This document shows positions 26,696 to 36,029 of a DNA stretch of 64,000 nt, one piece after another (positions within the stretch are counted from its first letter, which is position 1; each line of letters begins with the position of its first letter). The stretch is from UBA9655 sp964597045 (GTDB taxonomy: Bacteria; Pseudomonadota; Alphaproteobacteria; UBA9655): contig CAZQWE010000002.1 in NCBI GenBank assembly GCA_964597045.1, positions 62,001 to 126,000 of the forward strand, given 5' to 3'. The translations under genes and the position numbers were made by a program. The notes below the pieces were generated by a model, which worked only from the letters and a program-made list of their open reading frames with translations, made no database searches and had not been told where the DNA came from.

Positions 26696-28576
26696 ATGAA
26701 AATACATATTAAACAAGCTTTATTAACGATAACTATTTTCATTAGTCTATCCTCAAAAATTGAGGCTATGAAATCATTTTATGCGTTATTTTCTTCAGGT
26801 GAAGAACATAAGACAAAACGACTCTCTCTTCCAATTGAAAAAAAAGATAATGACCCGGCCGAAGAAAAGCGTAATGCCTTTGTCTCTTTCACATTTCTTG
26901 ATCAGTCCCATATAGATGATCAAACTTTTACGCAGGAACATATTAACATTGAAAACGTTTTTGAACCTTATGTTTTAGGAGAGTTTAACTATGATGCCTT
27001 ACGCCGGGTCATCGTAAACTCTAGCCCTGAAGTGACAATTGATTTGGTGGAATTATTGGCAGAAAGAAGTCCAAATATTTCCCTTCTAAACTTCAATGAT
27101 TGCCCAAAGCTTACTGTTTTTGGAACACGAGGAAATGTTCAAAAGAGCACACTTTGGGTTAAAACTTATTCCGCAGAGTTCCCTGCTCTTCAGGATTTAA
27201 TTATTAACAACTGTCCCGTCCAAACACTAAAGGTCAAAGGGAATCAACTCTTAACTGCTGACCTACGAAATAATAGCAATTTGTCATATCTTTCAGTTAG
27301 AGGAACGCGCGTTACGTTAATCCATCTTGATGGCTCTAATGCTCTGACTGATAATGTTCTCGATAAACTTCCTGAGACTTGCCCTTCTCTTTTACGAATG
27401 ACTTGTCAGGAATGTCATAAGCTCCGCAGTATAAAGATAAGAGAACAACTTCCCATGCTCTCAACAGAAACCCAAAATGTGAGTAGAGAAGAATATTGGC
27501 AAAAGCTTGCCGATCAGAGAGAGCAAGGAAAACTCATCGACTGGACCATAAAATATGAGACATTAAATTCAAAGATGACTTCTGAATTATCAAGAATTCC
27601 CCTCTTGACCAGACTTAAATTAGATCAGGTTTCTATAGGTGATTTTGATGTCAAAACTCTACTTGGACATCCGACCTTGAAATCATTTTATGTCATGAGT
27701 GATCAACTCGTTCAAATCGTGGGCGATCATCAAGTTGTGCAAATGCTTGGAAACATCTCCCAGTTAGCCTCATCCTTCCTGGCATCCTATATGTGGACAG
27801 CCACACCTATTGAAGTCCCTAATATAGAGGAAATTTGGTTTGTAAATTGTAAGGAGTTAAAAGAAATACGTCTGACAGGAGAGCGTATGACGCGCTTAAA
27901 AGCAACAGGGAATATTGCATTAAAAAGTGTCGGAGTGACGAGCCATTCTGTAAAAAAGTTGAATTTTAGTCAATCAGGAATTACCCTTGATTGTGTAGAA
28001 GCACTTAAACTATCATGCCCAAACTACGAACGTTTAGTGATAAAAGATTGTCCAAACCTTCCTTTTCTCCCAGCGTTTGGTCAAGAATCAAGTGATACTG
28101 AACAAGGCCCTACAGATCTTCTTTTTAACCTTGGAAATTTGGAATTAACCTCTACAGAGTTGACAACGAAGAAAGCAACTCGCATCGGACAGTTACAAAT
28201 TAATTCCTTAAATATACACTATTCAGCTATACGTCCCCATGCTCTATCAAAACTTGTAAACTTAGTAACGCTTGCTTTACATGGATGTAAATTTGACGGA
28301 GAGCAATTACTGGAGATAATACACTTACGAAAATTAAAATACTTTATTTTATCAGACACTGAAATTGATCCTGAAGTTACAAAAAGTCTTGTATTAAAGA
28401 GTGACCTTGATTTCTTACAACTCACAAATACACGGGTTACAGAATGTGGAGCGCAGAACATATTTAGTATCTTATTCAAGAAGAAGAAACCCCATGTCTT
28501 ACTCCAGGATACAACAGTGAGTCCAGACATGATAAGCAAAATAAATAACTTAAATAAGCTTAATTCTAAAAACTGA
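26696..28576 (+). CDS. Secreted leucine-rich-repeat-like protein
   Basis: 626 residues with a signal peptide (to about residue 24, ISLSSKIEA). Irregular leucine-rich repeats run through most of the chain; readable examples are SNLSYLSVRGTRVTLIHLDG near 197, CPNYERLVIKDCPNLPFL near 445 and LVNLVTLALHGCKFDGEQLL near 520. A stretch around 270-300 (EEYWQKLADQREQGKLIDWT) breaks the repeat pattern and may be helical. The tail is Lys/Asn-rich. No catalytic motif seen. Secreted LRR proteins of host-associated bacteria often bind host proteins, so effector or adhesin is a possible role. It stands alone, with a 170-base AT-rich leader region. Confidence 0.75.
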   Translation: MKIHIKQALLTITIFISLSSKIEAMKSFYALFSSGEEHKTKRLSLPIEKKDNDPAEEKRNAFVSFTFLDQSHIDDQTFTQEHINIENVFEPYVLGEFNYDALRRVIVNSSPEVTIDLVELLAERSPNISLLNFNDCPKLTVFGTRGNVQKSTLWVKTYSAEFPALQDLIINNCPVQTLKVKGNQLLTADLRNNSNLSYLSVRGTRVTLIHLDGSNALTDNVLDKLPETCPSLLRMTCQECHKLRSIKIREQLPMLSTETQNVSREEYWQKLADQREQGKLIDWTIKYETLNSKMTSELSRIPLLTRLKLDQVSIGDFDVKTLLGHPTLKSFYVMSDQLVQIVGDHQVVQMLGNISQLASSFLASYMWTATPIEVPNIEEIWFVNCKELKEIRLTGERMTRLKATGNIALKSVGVTSHSVKKLNFSQSGITLDCVEALKLSCPNYERLVIKDCPNLPFLPAFGQESSDTEQGPTDLLFNLGNLELTSTELTTKKATRIGQLQINSLNIHYSAIRPHALSKLVNLVTLALHGCKFDGEQLLEIIHLRKLKYFILSDTEIDPEVTKSLVLKSDLDFLQLTNTRVTECGAQNIFSILFKKKKPHVLLQDTTVSPDMISKINNLNKLNSKN

Positions 28577-28591
28577 TGGCATGAGATATAT

Positions 28592-28618
28592 AAAAAAAAT
28601 GCAGCCATTTCTGACTGC
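28592..28618 (-). terminator. Rho-independent terminator of hup
   Basis: On the minus strand GCAGTCA pairs with TGGCTGC around a GAAA tetraloop (28618-28601, one G-T pair), followed directly by a run of eight T (28599-28592). It lies 26 bases past the hup stop and 16 bases past the convergent LRR gene, so it may serve both directions. Confidence 0.75.
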
Positions 28619-28643
28619 ACTTTTAATTCGAAATAATTCCCTA

Positions 28644-28916
28644 TTAAGCGATAGCTTCTTTGAGGCCTTTTCCTGCACGGAACTTTGGCAACTTGGAAGC
28701 GCGAATTTTGATCTTCTCGCCTGTACGTGGGTTACGGCCTTCGCCAGCTGGACGATGTGTAACCAAGAATGTTCCAAAGCCAACAAGGCGAACTTCTTTG
28801 TTGGACTTCAAGCTTTTTGTAATCGCTTTAAGAACTCCATCAACAGCTCTTGCTGAATCAGCTTTTGTGAGACCTGAGATTTCTGCGACGCTCGCAACTA
28901 AGTCATTTTTGTTCAT
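28644..28916 (-). CDS. hup: HU-family DNA-binding protein
   Basis: 90-residue histone-like protein that bends and compacts DNA. It starts MNKNDLVASVAEISGLTKAD and contains the family core VRLVGFGTFLVTHRPAGEGR with NPRTGEKIKI, whose RNP turn intercalates into the minor groove. Length and residues are typical of HU. It lies downstream of lon in the same direction, as in many proteobacteria, with its own promoter and terminator. Confidence 0.96.
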   Translation of the reverse strand: MNKNDLVASVAEISGLTKADSARAVDGVLKAITKSLKSNKEVRLVGFGTFLVTHRPAGEGRNPRTGEKIKIRASKLPKFRAGKGLKEAIA

Positions 28917-28948
28917 CTTAATATTTCCCTTTTGTTAGTTTCATCTTA

Positions 28949-28976
28949 AGTATACTGTCTAGTAATTCCCAGACAA
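28949..28976 (-). promoter_or_regulatory. Sigma70-type promoter for hup
   Basis: On the minus strand TTGTCT (28976-28971), a 16-base spacer, then TATACT (28954-28949). The expected start is about 25-30 bases upstream of the hup ATG, leaving room for the ribosome site GGGAAA. Confidence 0.5.
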
Positions 28977-29068
28977 TTTAAACCAATATTACACGAATTC
29001 ATACCCCCCGTCAACACTAGGAAATGCTTGAATTGTAAAATTGTTTTATTTATTTTCAATAGCTTATG

Positions 29069-31480
29069 CTAGTGAGTGACGATTTCTTCGTTTTTTGACA
29101 TGTCCGCGAGCTTATTTTGAGCCGCAATCGCTGCCATATCCTCTGTCCAAGTGATAGGTCGCAAAGGTTCCTTGAGAGCAATTTTCAAAACTTCTTCAAC
29201 GCGTGAAACAGGAATAATCTTAAGCCCTCTTTTTACATTCATAGGAATCTCAGCCAAGTCTTTTTCATTATCCTTTGGTATTATGACGGTCTTTATTCCA
29301 CCTCGTAAAGCAGCCAAAAGCTTTTCTTTCATACCACCAATGGGGAGCACACGACCTCGAAGTGTTATTTCTCCTGTCATTGCAACATCTTTACGAACAG
29401 GAATTCCCGTCAGAACTGAAACGATAGAAGTGCACATAGCAATCCCGGCTGAAGGCCCATCCTTGGGAGTCGCCCCTTCCGGTACATGAACATGAATATC
29501 ACGCTTTTCAAACAGTGGTGGCTCAATGCCAAATTGAGGCGCCCGCGACCGGACATAACTTGCAGCCGCCTGAACAGACTCTTGCATAACCTCACCTAAC
29601 TTACCTGTGATTTGCATCTTCCCCTTACCAGGCAGCATGACAGCCTCAATCGTAAGAATCTCTCCACCCACTTCCGTCCATGCAAGACCTGTGGTAACTC
29701 CGACAGTATCCTCATGATCGGCTTCTCCATGGCGATATCGAGGAATACCTGAAAACCGCGCAAGACTTTTCACCATAATTTTGAGTCTATTATGCTTAGG
29801 GGATGCAAGATATCTTACAGCTTTTCGGCATAAATTAGCGATTTCCCTCTCAAGATTTCGCACACCTGCTTCAAGCGTATATGTTCGAATCAACTCTCTT
29901 AAGGCTTTATCTGTAATTGAGAATTCTTTGGCTTTCAGCCCATGGACTTCCATTTGCTTCGGCAGAAGATGACGTCTTGCAATTTCAACCTTCTCATCCT
30001 CCGTGTAACCGGACAAGCGAATGATTTCCATGCGGTCCATTAAAGGTTGCGGCATATTCAGTGTATTTGCTGTCGTCACAAACATAACATTCGATAAATC
30101 ATAATCTATCTCAAGATAGTGATCATTGAAGGTATTATTCTGCTCAGGATCGAGAACTTCAAGAAGTGCAGAGGTAGGATCTCCACGCCAATCCGTACCC
30201 AGTTTGTCAATCTCATCTAGGAGGAACAGGGGATTTACGCTTTTGGCTTTTTTCATCCCTTGAATAATTTTACCTGGCATAGATCCTATATAAGTTCGCC
30301 TGTGTCCTCGGATTTCGGCTTCGTCCCTGACGCCTCCTAGGGACATGCGAATAAAATTACGCCCTGTCGCACGTGCAATAGACTTTCCGAGTGAGGTCTT
30401 ACCAACGCCGGGAGGACCAACAAGACAGAGAATAGGACCATGAATTCTCCCAACTCGATTTTGAACGGCAAGATATTCAATAATTCGCTCCTTAACCTTT
30501 TCAAGACCATAATGATCTTCATTCAGAATTTTCTCAGCCCCTTTGAGATCCTTCTTAACGCGGGACTTTGTTTCCCATGGAATATCGAGCATCCAATCCA
30601 GATAATTCCGTACAACAGTCGCTTCAGCAGACATCGGACTCATTTGACGTAGCTTTTTAAACTCTGCTTGAGCTCGTTCCATTGCTGGCTTTGAAAGCTT
30701 TGTTTTCTTAATGCGCTCATCCAGTTCTGTGAGTTCATCCTTGCCTTCTTCACCCTCTCCTAATTCTTTTTGAATGGCCTTCAACTGCTCGTTTAGGTAG
30801 TATTCTCGTTGGGTTTTCTCCATCTGGCGTTTGACACGACTTCTGATTCTCTTCTCCGCCTGCATAACACCAATCTCGCCTTCAATAAATCCAATGACCT
30901 TTTCAAGGCGTGTTGCAATATTTTTTGTCTCAAGCAAAGCTTGCTTCTCATCAAGCTTAAAAGCCAAGTGAGCGGCTACAACATCGGCCAATTTTGAAGG
31001 ATCAGAAATTTGATTGATCGAGGTAATGAGATCACTAGGGATTTTCTTCTGGAGCTTAACATATTGATCAAATTGGGAAATCAACGTCCGCATAAGCGCT
31101 TGCATTTCCTGCCCAGGACCACCTTCCTCTAAAAAGGAATCAACTGTTGCAACAAAGTAGGTTGGACTGACAAGAAACTTGGAGACAATGCCCCTCTTTT
31201 CTCCTTCAAGAAGAACTTTAACGGTTCCATCAGGCAAACGAAGAAGTTGTAGAACACGCGCAAGCGTCCCAACCGTATATAAATCCTTGACAGTGGGATT
31301 ATCAATCGTAGGATCCTTTTGACTGAGGAGAAGGACTTGTTGATTATTGCCCATGACAACATCAAGGGCCTGGATAGATTTTTCTCGGCCCACAAATAAC
31401 GGTATCACCATATGAGGAAATACAACCACATCCCTCAGGGCAAGAGCAGGGAATTTAGTTTGAGTCGTCTCTTCACTCAT
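29069..31480 (-). CDS. lon: ATP-dependent protease Lon
   Basis: Cytoplasmic AAA+ serine protease. The ATG at 31480 gives 803 residues, the normal length, with GAGAGG upstream; a start at 31546 adds 22 atypical residues. The N-terminal LAN domain starts FPALALRDVVVFPHMVIPLF. Walker A is GPPGVGKTSLGKSIA near residue 360 and Walker B FLLDEIDKLG. The protease domain has catalytic Ser in PKDGPSAGIAMCTS and Lys in LRGGIKTVIIPKDNEKDL (the catalytic Lys is upstream in GMKEKLLAA). Degrades damaged and regulatory proteins. Confidence 0.97.
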   Translation of the reverse strand: MSEETTQTKFPALALRDVVVFPHMVIPLFVGREKSIQALDVVMGNNQQVLLLSQKDPTIDNPTVKDLYTVGTLARVLQLLRLPDGTVKVLLEGEKRGIVSKFLVSPTYFVATVDSFLEEGGPGQEMQALMRTLISQFDQYVKLQKKIPSDLITSINQISDPSKLADVVAAHLAFKLDEKQALLETKNIATRLEKVIGFIEGEIGVMQAEKRIRSRVKRQMEKTQREYYLNEQLKAIQKELGEGEEGKDELTELDERIKKTKLSKPAMERAQAEFKKLRQMSPMSAEATVVRNYLDWMLDIPWETKSRVKKDLKGAEKILNEDHYGLEKVKERIIEYLAVQNRVGRIHGPILCLVGPPGVGKTSLGKSIARATGRNFIRMSLGGVRDEAEIRGHRRTYIGSMPGKIIQGMKKAKSVNPLFLLDEIDKLGTDWRGDPTSALLEVLDPEQNNTFNDHYLEIDYDLSNVMFVTTANTLNMPQPLMDRMEIIRLSGYTEDEKVEIARRHLLPKQMEVHGLKAKEFSITDKALRELIRTYTLEAGVRNLEREIANLCRKAVRYLASPKHNRLKIMVKSLARFSGIPRYRHGEADHEDTVGVTTGLAWTEVGGEILTIEAVMLPGKGKMQITGKLGEVMQESVQAAASYVRSRAPQFGIEPPLFEKRDIHVHVPEGATPKDGPSAGIAMCTSIVSVLTGIPVRKDVAMTGEITLRGRVLPIGGMKEKLLAALRGGIKTVIIPKDNEKDLAEIPMNVKRGLKIIPVSRVEEVLKIALKEPLRPITWTEDMAAIAAQNKLADMSKNEEIVTH

Positions 31481-31659
31481 ATTACAATAGATCCTCTCAA
31501 CTCTTTCTTCTTCTATTAGTTTAATTATACGCCATTCTTCCAACAACTCAAAGGAAATTGTTAAGAAACATAAATAAGTATTTCTTCAACTTAACAGGCA
31601 TATTTCATCTTAATCAATATACTGTTAAGCTCAAAAAGCAAGACGATGATGACCGCAAT

Positions 31660-33177
31660 CTAAGTCCTCTCCACTCTTGGAAAGATTGGAGAAGGCTCAC
31701 TTAAAGAAGTGCCAGCTTTTAGAGGTTCTTTTAAGGACTCAAATGAACGTTCCTTTTGCCCAATCTGATCCAGGATCTTTCCTGCTGATTCTGGCATGAT
31801 AGGTTGAACATAAACAGCCACATGGCGAATAACTTCTGTCAAAACATAGAGGACTGTTTTCATACGAGCTAGATCCTCAGGATTTTCTGATTTCCTGAGT
31901 GACCAGGGTTTTTGAGCATCAACATACCGATTTGCTTCTGAAATCACTTGCCAAATATGCTGAGCATAGGCTTGAAGGGCTTGAACTTCCATATCATCAC
32001 GTAAGATATCGTGAAGATGGGCGGCTTTTGCGAGGAGTTCTTTATCTTCTTGTGTGAATGCGGAAGGCGTTGGAAGGATTGCATCAACATTTTTATAAAT
32101 AAATGAAAGAACACGCTGGGATAGGTTTCCTAAATCATTAGCTAAATCACTATTGATCCGTTGGATAAAAGCTTCCTCTGAATAATCTCCATCGCCCCCA
32201 AAAGGGATCTCTCGAATCAAAAAATACCTCAATGAATCAAGACCATAAGTGTCAATCAACTTAAAAGGATTCACAACATTCCCCAGTGACTTTGACATCT
32301 TCTCCCCACTATGGGTCCACCATCCATGGGAGAAGATTCTCTTCGGTGGGTTAATCCCTGCTGCCATCAAAAAAGCAGGCCAATAGACCGCATGAAAACG
32401 AAGAATATCTTTGCCCAAAAGTTGGATTGCTTCAGGCCAAAACTCCGCCACTTCAGCTGTTTCATCAGGATATCCGAGTGCAGTTAAATAATATGACAAC
32501 GCTTCAATCCACACATACATCACATGACGAGGGTCTTTTGGAACGGCAACGCCCCAATCAAATTTTGTACGAGAAACGGATAGATCACGAAGCCCCCCCT
32601 TGATAAACCCAAGCACCTCATTCCTGCGACCAATAGGAGCTAATGCATCCGGATTCGCTTCATAATAGTCAAGAAGTGGACGTTCCCAGGCAGATAGCTT
32701 GAAGAAATAGGATGGCTCCTCTCTCCATTCGACAGGCGCACCAGAAGGAGCTTTCCCATCAACGATTTCTGACTCCTCATAATAGGCTTCATCTCGAACC
32801 GCATACCAACCCTTATATGTACTTTCATAGATTTGTCCCGCTGCAACGAGCTTTTCCCACAAAGCTTGGGCTGATTTATGATGTCGTGGTTCAGTCGTTC
32901 TTAAAAAAACGTCAGGAGTTGCATTGATCTTCACATTCATATCGCGAAAAAGCTGGGACATCCGATCTGTGTAGTCCTGAGGCGTCTCTCCCGCAGCTTC
33001 TGCAGCTTGGGCTACCTTCTGGCCATGTTCATCTGTCCCTGTAAGAAACTTGACTTTGGCGCCTGATAACCTCCAGTAACGCGCTAAAACATCCGCTGCG
33101 ACGCTTGTGTAGACATGACCTAAATGGGGTTCACCATTTAAATAATAGATAGGTGTTGTAATACAGCGCGTCGTCAT
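31660..33177 (-). CDS. metG: Methionyl-tRNA synthetase
   Basis: 505 residues, class I synthetase. The HIGH-type motif appears as TTPIYYLNGEPHLGHVYTSV at the N-terminus and the KMSKS motif as THSGEKMSKSLGNVVNPFKL near residue 298. There is no four-cysteine zinc knuckle in the CP insertion and no C-terminal tRNA-binding extension, as in the short alphaproteobacterial form. Its ATG abuts the holB stop. The tatD gene that commonly follows metG in alphaproteobacteria is missing; lon is next. Confidence 0.96.
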   Translation of the reverse strand: MTTRCITTPIYYLNGEPHLGHVYTSVAADVLARYWRLSGAKVKFLTGTDEHGQKVAQAAEAAGETPQDYTDRMSQLFRDMNVKINATPDVFLRTTEPRHHKSAQALWEKLVAAGQIYESTYKGWYAVRDEAYYEESEIVDGKAPSGAPVEWREEPSYFFKLSAWERPLLDYYEANPDALAPIGRRNEVLGFIKGGLRDLSVSRTKFDWGVAVPKDPRHVMYVWIEALSYYLTALGYPDETAEVAEFWPEAIQLLGKDILRFHAVYWPAFLMAAGINPPKRIFSHGWWTHSGEKMSKSLGNVVNPFKLIDTYGLDSLRYFLIREIPFGGDGDYSEEAFIQRINSDLANDLGNLSQRVLSFIYKNVDAILPTPSAFTQEDKELLAKAAHLHDILRDDMEVQALQAYAQHIWQVISEANRYVDAQKPWSLRKSENPEDLARMKTVLYVLTEVIRHVAVYVQPIMPESAGKILDQIGQKERSFESLKEPLKAGTSLSEPSPIFPRVERT

Positions 33178-34085
33178 TATTTGTTCCTTAAAGCTAGAGT
33201 CTCAAAAACGCATGTCAACGTTGCCTTCTTGTCGAGCTGCGCGAAACGACAGGTTTCCAAAAGCTGATCTACTTTGTCCCATATCTTCAGTGTCTTATCA
33301 AGTGACGATTCCTGCAATGCCTTTTCTAAGAGCTCCTGGTGAATATGGGATCGGAGAAGATCCTCAAGAAGTGTGTATGTTGCTTCATCGCCTCCATAGG
33401 AGCGAATCAAAGATGTTGCAGATTTACCACCTAGAACTTCTTGGAATTCGATTGAGAGTTGTTGTCCCGGTTCATCCCTATATCTGGCAAGTAAACCTGG
33501 ACTACCTTCTGCTAACATCGCATGTGGTTCAAAATCAATACCTTGAGATTTGAAAACGGCAGCGACTTCTGATTCACTGAGAGGAGACAAGGTTAAAACT
33601 TGACAACGTGAACGAATGGTTGGAAGCAATCGACCTGAGCATGAGGTCACCAAGAAAAAGACGGTTTTTGCTGGTGGTTCCTCAAGACGCTTAAGCAAAG
33701 CATTAGCTGCATTTCGATTCAGACGCTCTGCCCCATCAATAATCACAATACGAAAGCCGCCTTCAGCTGACGTTTGATTCAGAAAAGTATTGAGGTCACG
33801 AATGGTCTCAACCCCAATTTCTCCTTCTCCCTCTTCTCCAATGATACGTAAGTCTCCATGACTGTCTGCAAGGATACGTCGATAAATTGGATTATTTGAC
33901 AATATATTGTCTTTCCCTGAAAGGAGGAAGCGCGCCATGTGAAAAGCGAAGGTCGCCTTACCTATGCCAACAGGACCGTGGATGATCCATGCATGATGAA
34001 AACGATTTGAATGGAAAGCCTTATGAAATATATCTTGCGCTTCCTGATGACCGATGAGTGTGAGGTTTTCTTTAGGGTTAAGCAT
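33177..34085 (-). CDS. holB: DNA polymerase III delta' subunit
   Basis: Clamp-loader subunit. The ATG at 34085 gives 302 residues (MLNPKENLTLIGHQEAQDIF) and overlaps the tmk stop by 8 bases; an upstream start at 34127 is unlikely. A degenerate P-loop HGPVGIGKATFAFHMARFLL lies near residue 45. The SRC motif of clamp loaders, VTSCSGRLLPTIRSRCQVLT, lies near residue 160. It follows tmk, the conserved order in alphaproteobacteria. Confidence 0.92.
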   Translation of the reverse strand: MLNPKENLTLIGHQEAQDIFHKAFHSNRFHHAWIIHGPVGIGKATFAFHMARFLLSGKDNILSNNPIYRRILADSHGDLRIIGEEGEGEIGVETIRDLNTFLNQTSAEGGFRIVIIDGAERLNRNAANALLKRLEEPPAKTVFFLVTSCSGRLLPTIRSRCQVLTLSPLSESEVAAVFKSQGIDFEPHAMLAEGSPGLLARYRDEPGQQLSIEFQEVLGGKSATSLIRSYGGDEATYTLLEDLLRSHIHQELLEKALQESSLDKTLKIWDKVDQLLETCRFAQLDKKATLTCVFETLALRNK

Positions 34086-34716
34086 GGAAAAACCTACGTT
34101 CAACCTCCGTATAAATGTGTGCCGCAATCATATCGATATCAAACAAGGCGTTAATGGCCACACAGCGCTCAGGATTTCGTTTTAAGACTTCCGCAAATCC
34201 TTCAGCCACGCGCTTATGAAACTGAAGATCGTAGGCTTCAATTCGATCCTTGGACCCATTTCGCACCTCTGCTCTCGCGAGACCTAACTCAGGATTTAGC
34301 TCAAAAACGAATGTTAAATCGGGCTTCAAGTCACCTACCGTAAAGTGATTGAGCGAATCAATCTCTTCATATCCAAGTTGATGTCCGAACCCTTGATAAG
34401 CCATCGTTGAGTCCGTAAATCGATCACAGAGCACCCATGTCCCCTTATCTAGGGCGGGAATAAGACGCTTCCTCACTAAATCTGAACGAGAGGCGCTCAT
34501 CAGTAAAGCCTCTGTAACAGGGGTCCAATGCTCTGTGTCTCTATGGAGAACTAACTCCCGGATGTGTTCAGCGCCTGGTGTACCACCGGGCTCTCTTAGG
34601 GATAGAACATCAACTTCTAACTGTAAGAGCGTCCGGTTGAGAATCTCAACTTGCGTCGTCTTGCCAGTCCCCTCCCCACCCTCAAATGTAATAAAGGGTG
34701 CTCGATTTTTCATCAT
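34078..34716 (-). CDS. tmk: Thymidylate kinase
   Basis: Phosphorylates dTMP to dTDP. The ATG at 34716 overlaps the dacA stop (ATGA) and gives 212 residues. The P-loop is FEGGEGTGKTTQVEILNRTL near residue 10, the nucleoside-binding region LREPGGTPGAEHIRELVLHR near 45, and CDRFTDSTMAYQGFG near 98. The LID region is short (RNGSKDRIEAYD). Together with tdk at 37230 it gives a thymidine salvage route to dTDP. Confidence 0.94.
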   Translation of the reverse strand: MMKNRAPFITFEGGEGTGKTTQVEILNRTLLQLEVDVLSLREPGGTPGAEHIRELVLHRDTEHWTPVTEALLMSASRSDLVRKRLIPALDKGTWVLCDRFTDSTMAYQGFGHQLGYEEIDSLNHFTVGDLKPDLTFVFELNPELGLARAEVRNGSKDRIEAYDLQFHKRVAEGFAEVLKRNPERCVAINALFDIDMIAAHIYTEVERRFFHA

Positions 34717-36002
34717 GAGCCATTCTTTCCCCAAAGCAAGTAATGTACAGAGCTATTAATTCTCTTAAAGAAATTGGCTCTATCAACATCTTTACCAGCA
34801 TACAGCGGAATGGTTTGGATACCCTTATCTGGAACACTAATTTCAAGGGTTCCGACCTGATCTCCAGCTTTAATGGGCGCTGCAATCGGTGAATCATAAA
34901 TTGCTTTAACTTGTAATTCTTTGCGCTTATTACGCGGCAATGTATACACGATATTCTGACCAGCAACGATAGGAACACTTTGCTCCGCACCACCCCAAAC
35001 ATCTGCAACTTCGACCACATCCCCTTTTCCAAATAACTTATAATTCTTAAAGAAGGTAAAGCCCCAATTCATCAGCGCCGTTGCTTCTTCATCACGTGCC
35101 TTCGATGTAGGAAGACCATTGACAACAAGAATAATCCTGCGGTCACCTTGCTTGGCTGTGGCAACAATACCATAACCACCCGCATCAGTGTGACCTGTTT
35201 TCATCCCATCTGCGCCCATGTTCTTATAGAGTAGAGTGTTACGGTTTCCTTGTTTAATATTGTTATATTCGAACTCTCTGAGCGCGTAGTACTGTGCAAA
35301 TTCATCAGGAAAGTCCTTAATGGTGTGAATAGCCATCAAAGCAAGATCTCGAGCCGTACTAAAATGACCCTCGTCCGGCCAACCAGTAGAGTTCACAAAA
35401 CTAGAATTCTTGGCTCCCATTTCATGGGCTTTTTTTGTGAGCTCCTGTGCAAAAGCTTCTTCAGAACCCGAGAGTCCTTCCGCTAAAACAATGCAGGCAT
35501 CATTACCAGATTGGACAATCACGCCCTGCAGGAGATCAGCAACATTCACTTGTGAGTTAATGTTCACAAACATCTTTGAACCACCCATTCTCCAGGCTTT
35601 TTCACTCACTTGCATGAGATCATCAAGCTTAATATCGCCACTCTTTAGACGTTCGAAAACAAGATGAGCTGTCATTATTTTTGACATTGATGAGGGAACC
35701 ATCTGTTGATCTGGGTTTTTCTCGAGAAGAATTTCGCCTGTGTCAAAATCCACCATATAAGCTTGAGGGGCTTTATACTCAATAGCTTGAAGGGGTGTAA
35801 GGCTCATACATAGTATGGTGGCTAATAAGGCACTACGCAATCCCACCGGCGTCATCCTCGCGAATGCGGGGATCCAGGACACCAACTCATTGCGAAGCAA
35901 TGTTAAAATTTCTACATTCCTCCGGAATGTATTGTTTGCCCTGGATCCCCGCATTCGCGAGGATGACGCGCGTGGGCTTATTTTCGTGTTCTCTTCACTC
36001 AT
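34713..36002 (-). CDS. dacA: D-alanyl-D-alanine carboxypeptidase (PBP5 type) with element-encoded N-terminal insert
   Basis: Trims the terminal D-Ala of peptidoglycan stem peptides in the periplasm. Catalytic motifs are SSMSKIMTAHLVFE (SxxK), SGNDACIVLAEGLSGS (SxN) and MKTGHTDAGGYGIVA (KTG); a C-terminal PBP5_C-like beta domain follows. The ATG at 36002 has GAGG six bases upstream and gives 429 residues. After MSEENTKISPR the reading frame runs through a 121-nt palindromic element before a normal signal peptide (GLRSALLATILCMSLTPLQA). The insert adds about 40 residues ahead of the hydrophobic core. A GTG (35846) or ATG (35855) at the element edge could alternatively start a compact signal peptide. 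Confidence 0.92.
   Translation of the reverse strand: MSEENTKISPRASSSRMRGSRANNTFRRNVEILTLLRNELVSWIPAFARMTPVGLRSALLATILCMSLTPLQAIEYKAPQAYMVDFDTGEILLEKNPDQQMVPSSMSKIMTAHLVFERLKSGDIKLDDLMQVSEKAWRMGGSKMFVNINSQVNVADLLQGVIVQSGNDACIVLAEGLSGSEEAFAQELTKKAHEMGAKNSSFVNSTGWPDEGHFSTARDLALMAIHTIKDFPDEFAQYYALREFEYNNIKQGNRNTLLYKNMGADGMKTGHTDAGGYGIVATAKQGDRRIILVVNGLPTSKARDEEATALMNWGFTFFKNYKLFGKGDVVEVADVWGGAEQSVPIVAGQNIVYTLPRNKRKELQVKAIYDSPIAAPIKAGDQVGTLEISVPDKGIQTIPLYAGKDVDRANFFKRINSSVHYLLWGKNGS
35849..35969. repeat. Palindromic RPE-like element, copy 1 (in dacA)
   Basis: Perfect 29-bp inverted arms at 35850-35878 and 35940-35968 (extended by one pair outward) surround a 61-base centre. The centre holds two further hairpins: CATTGCGAAGCAATG near 35889-35903 and ACATTCCTCCGGAATGT at 35914-35930. 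It is open in the dacA reading frame. The same design recurs in recF at 57396-57515. The type resembles short palindromic elements that invade ORFs, such as Rickettsia RPEs; family not assigned. Confidence 0.85.
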
Positions 36003-36029
36003 TCTATACCTCTTCATTTCTCTCCCTCT

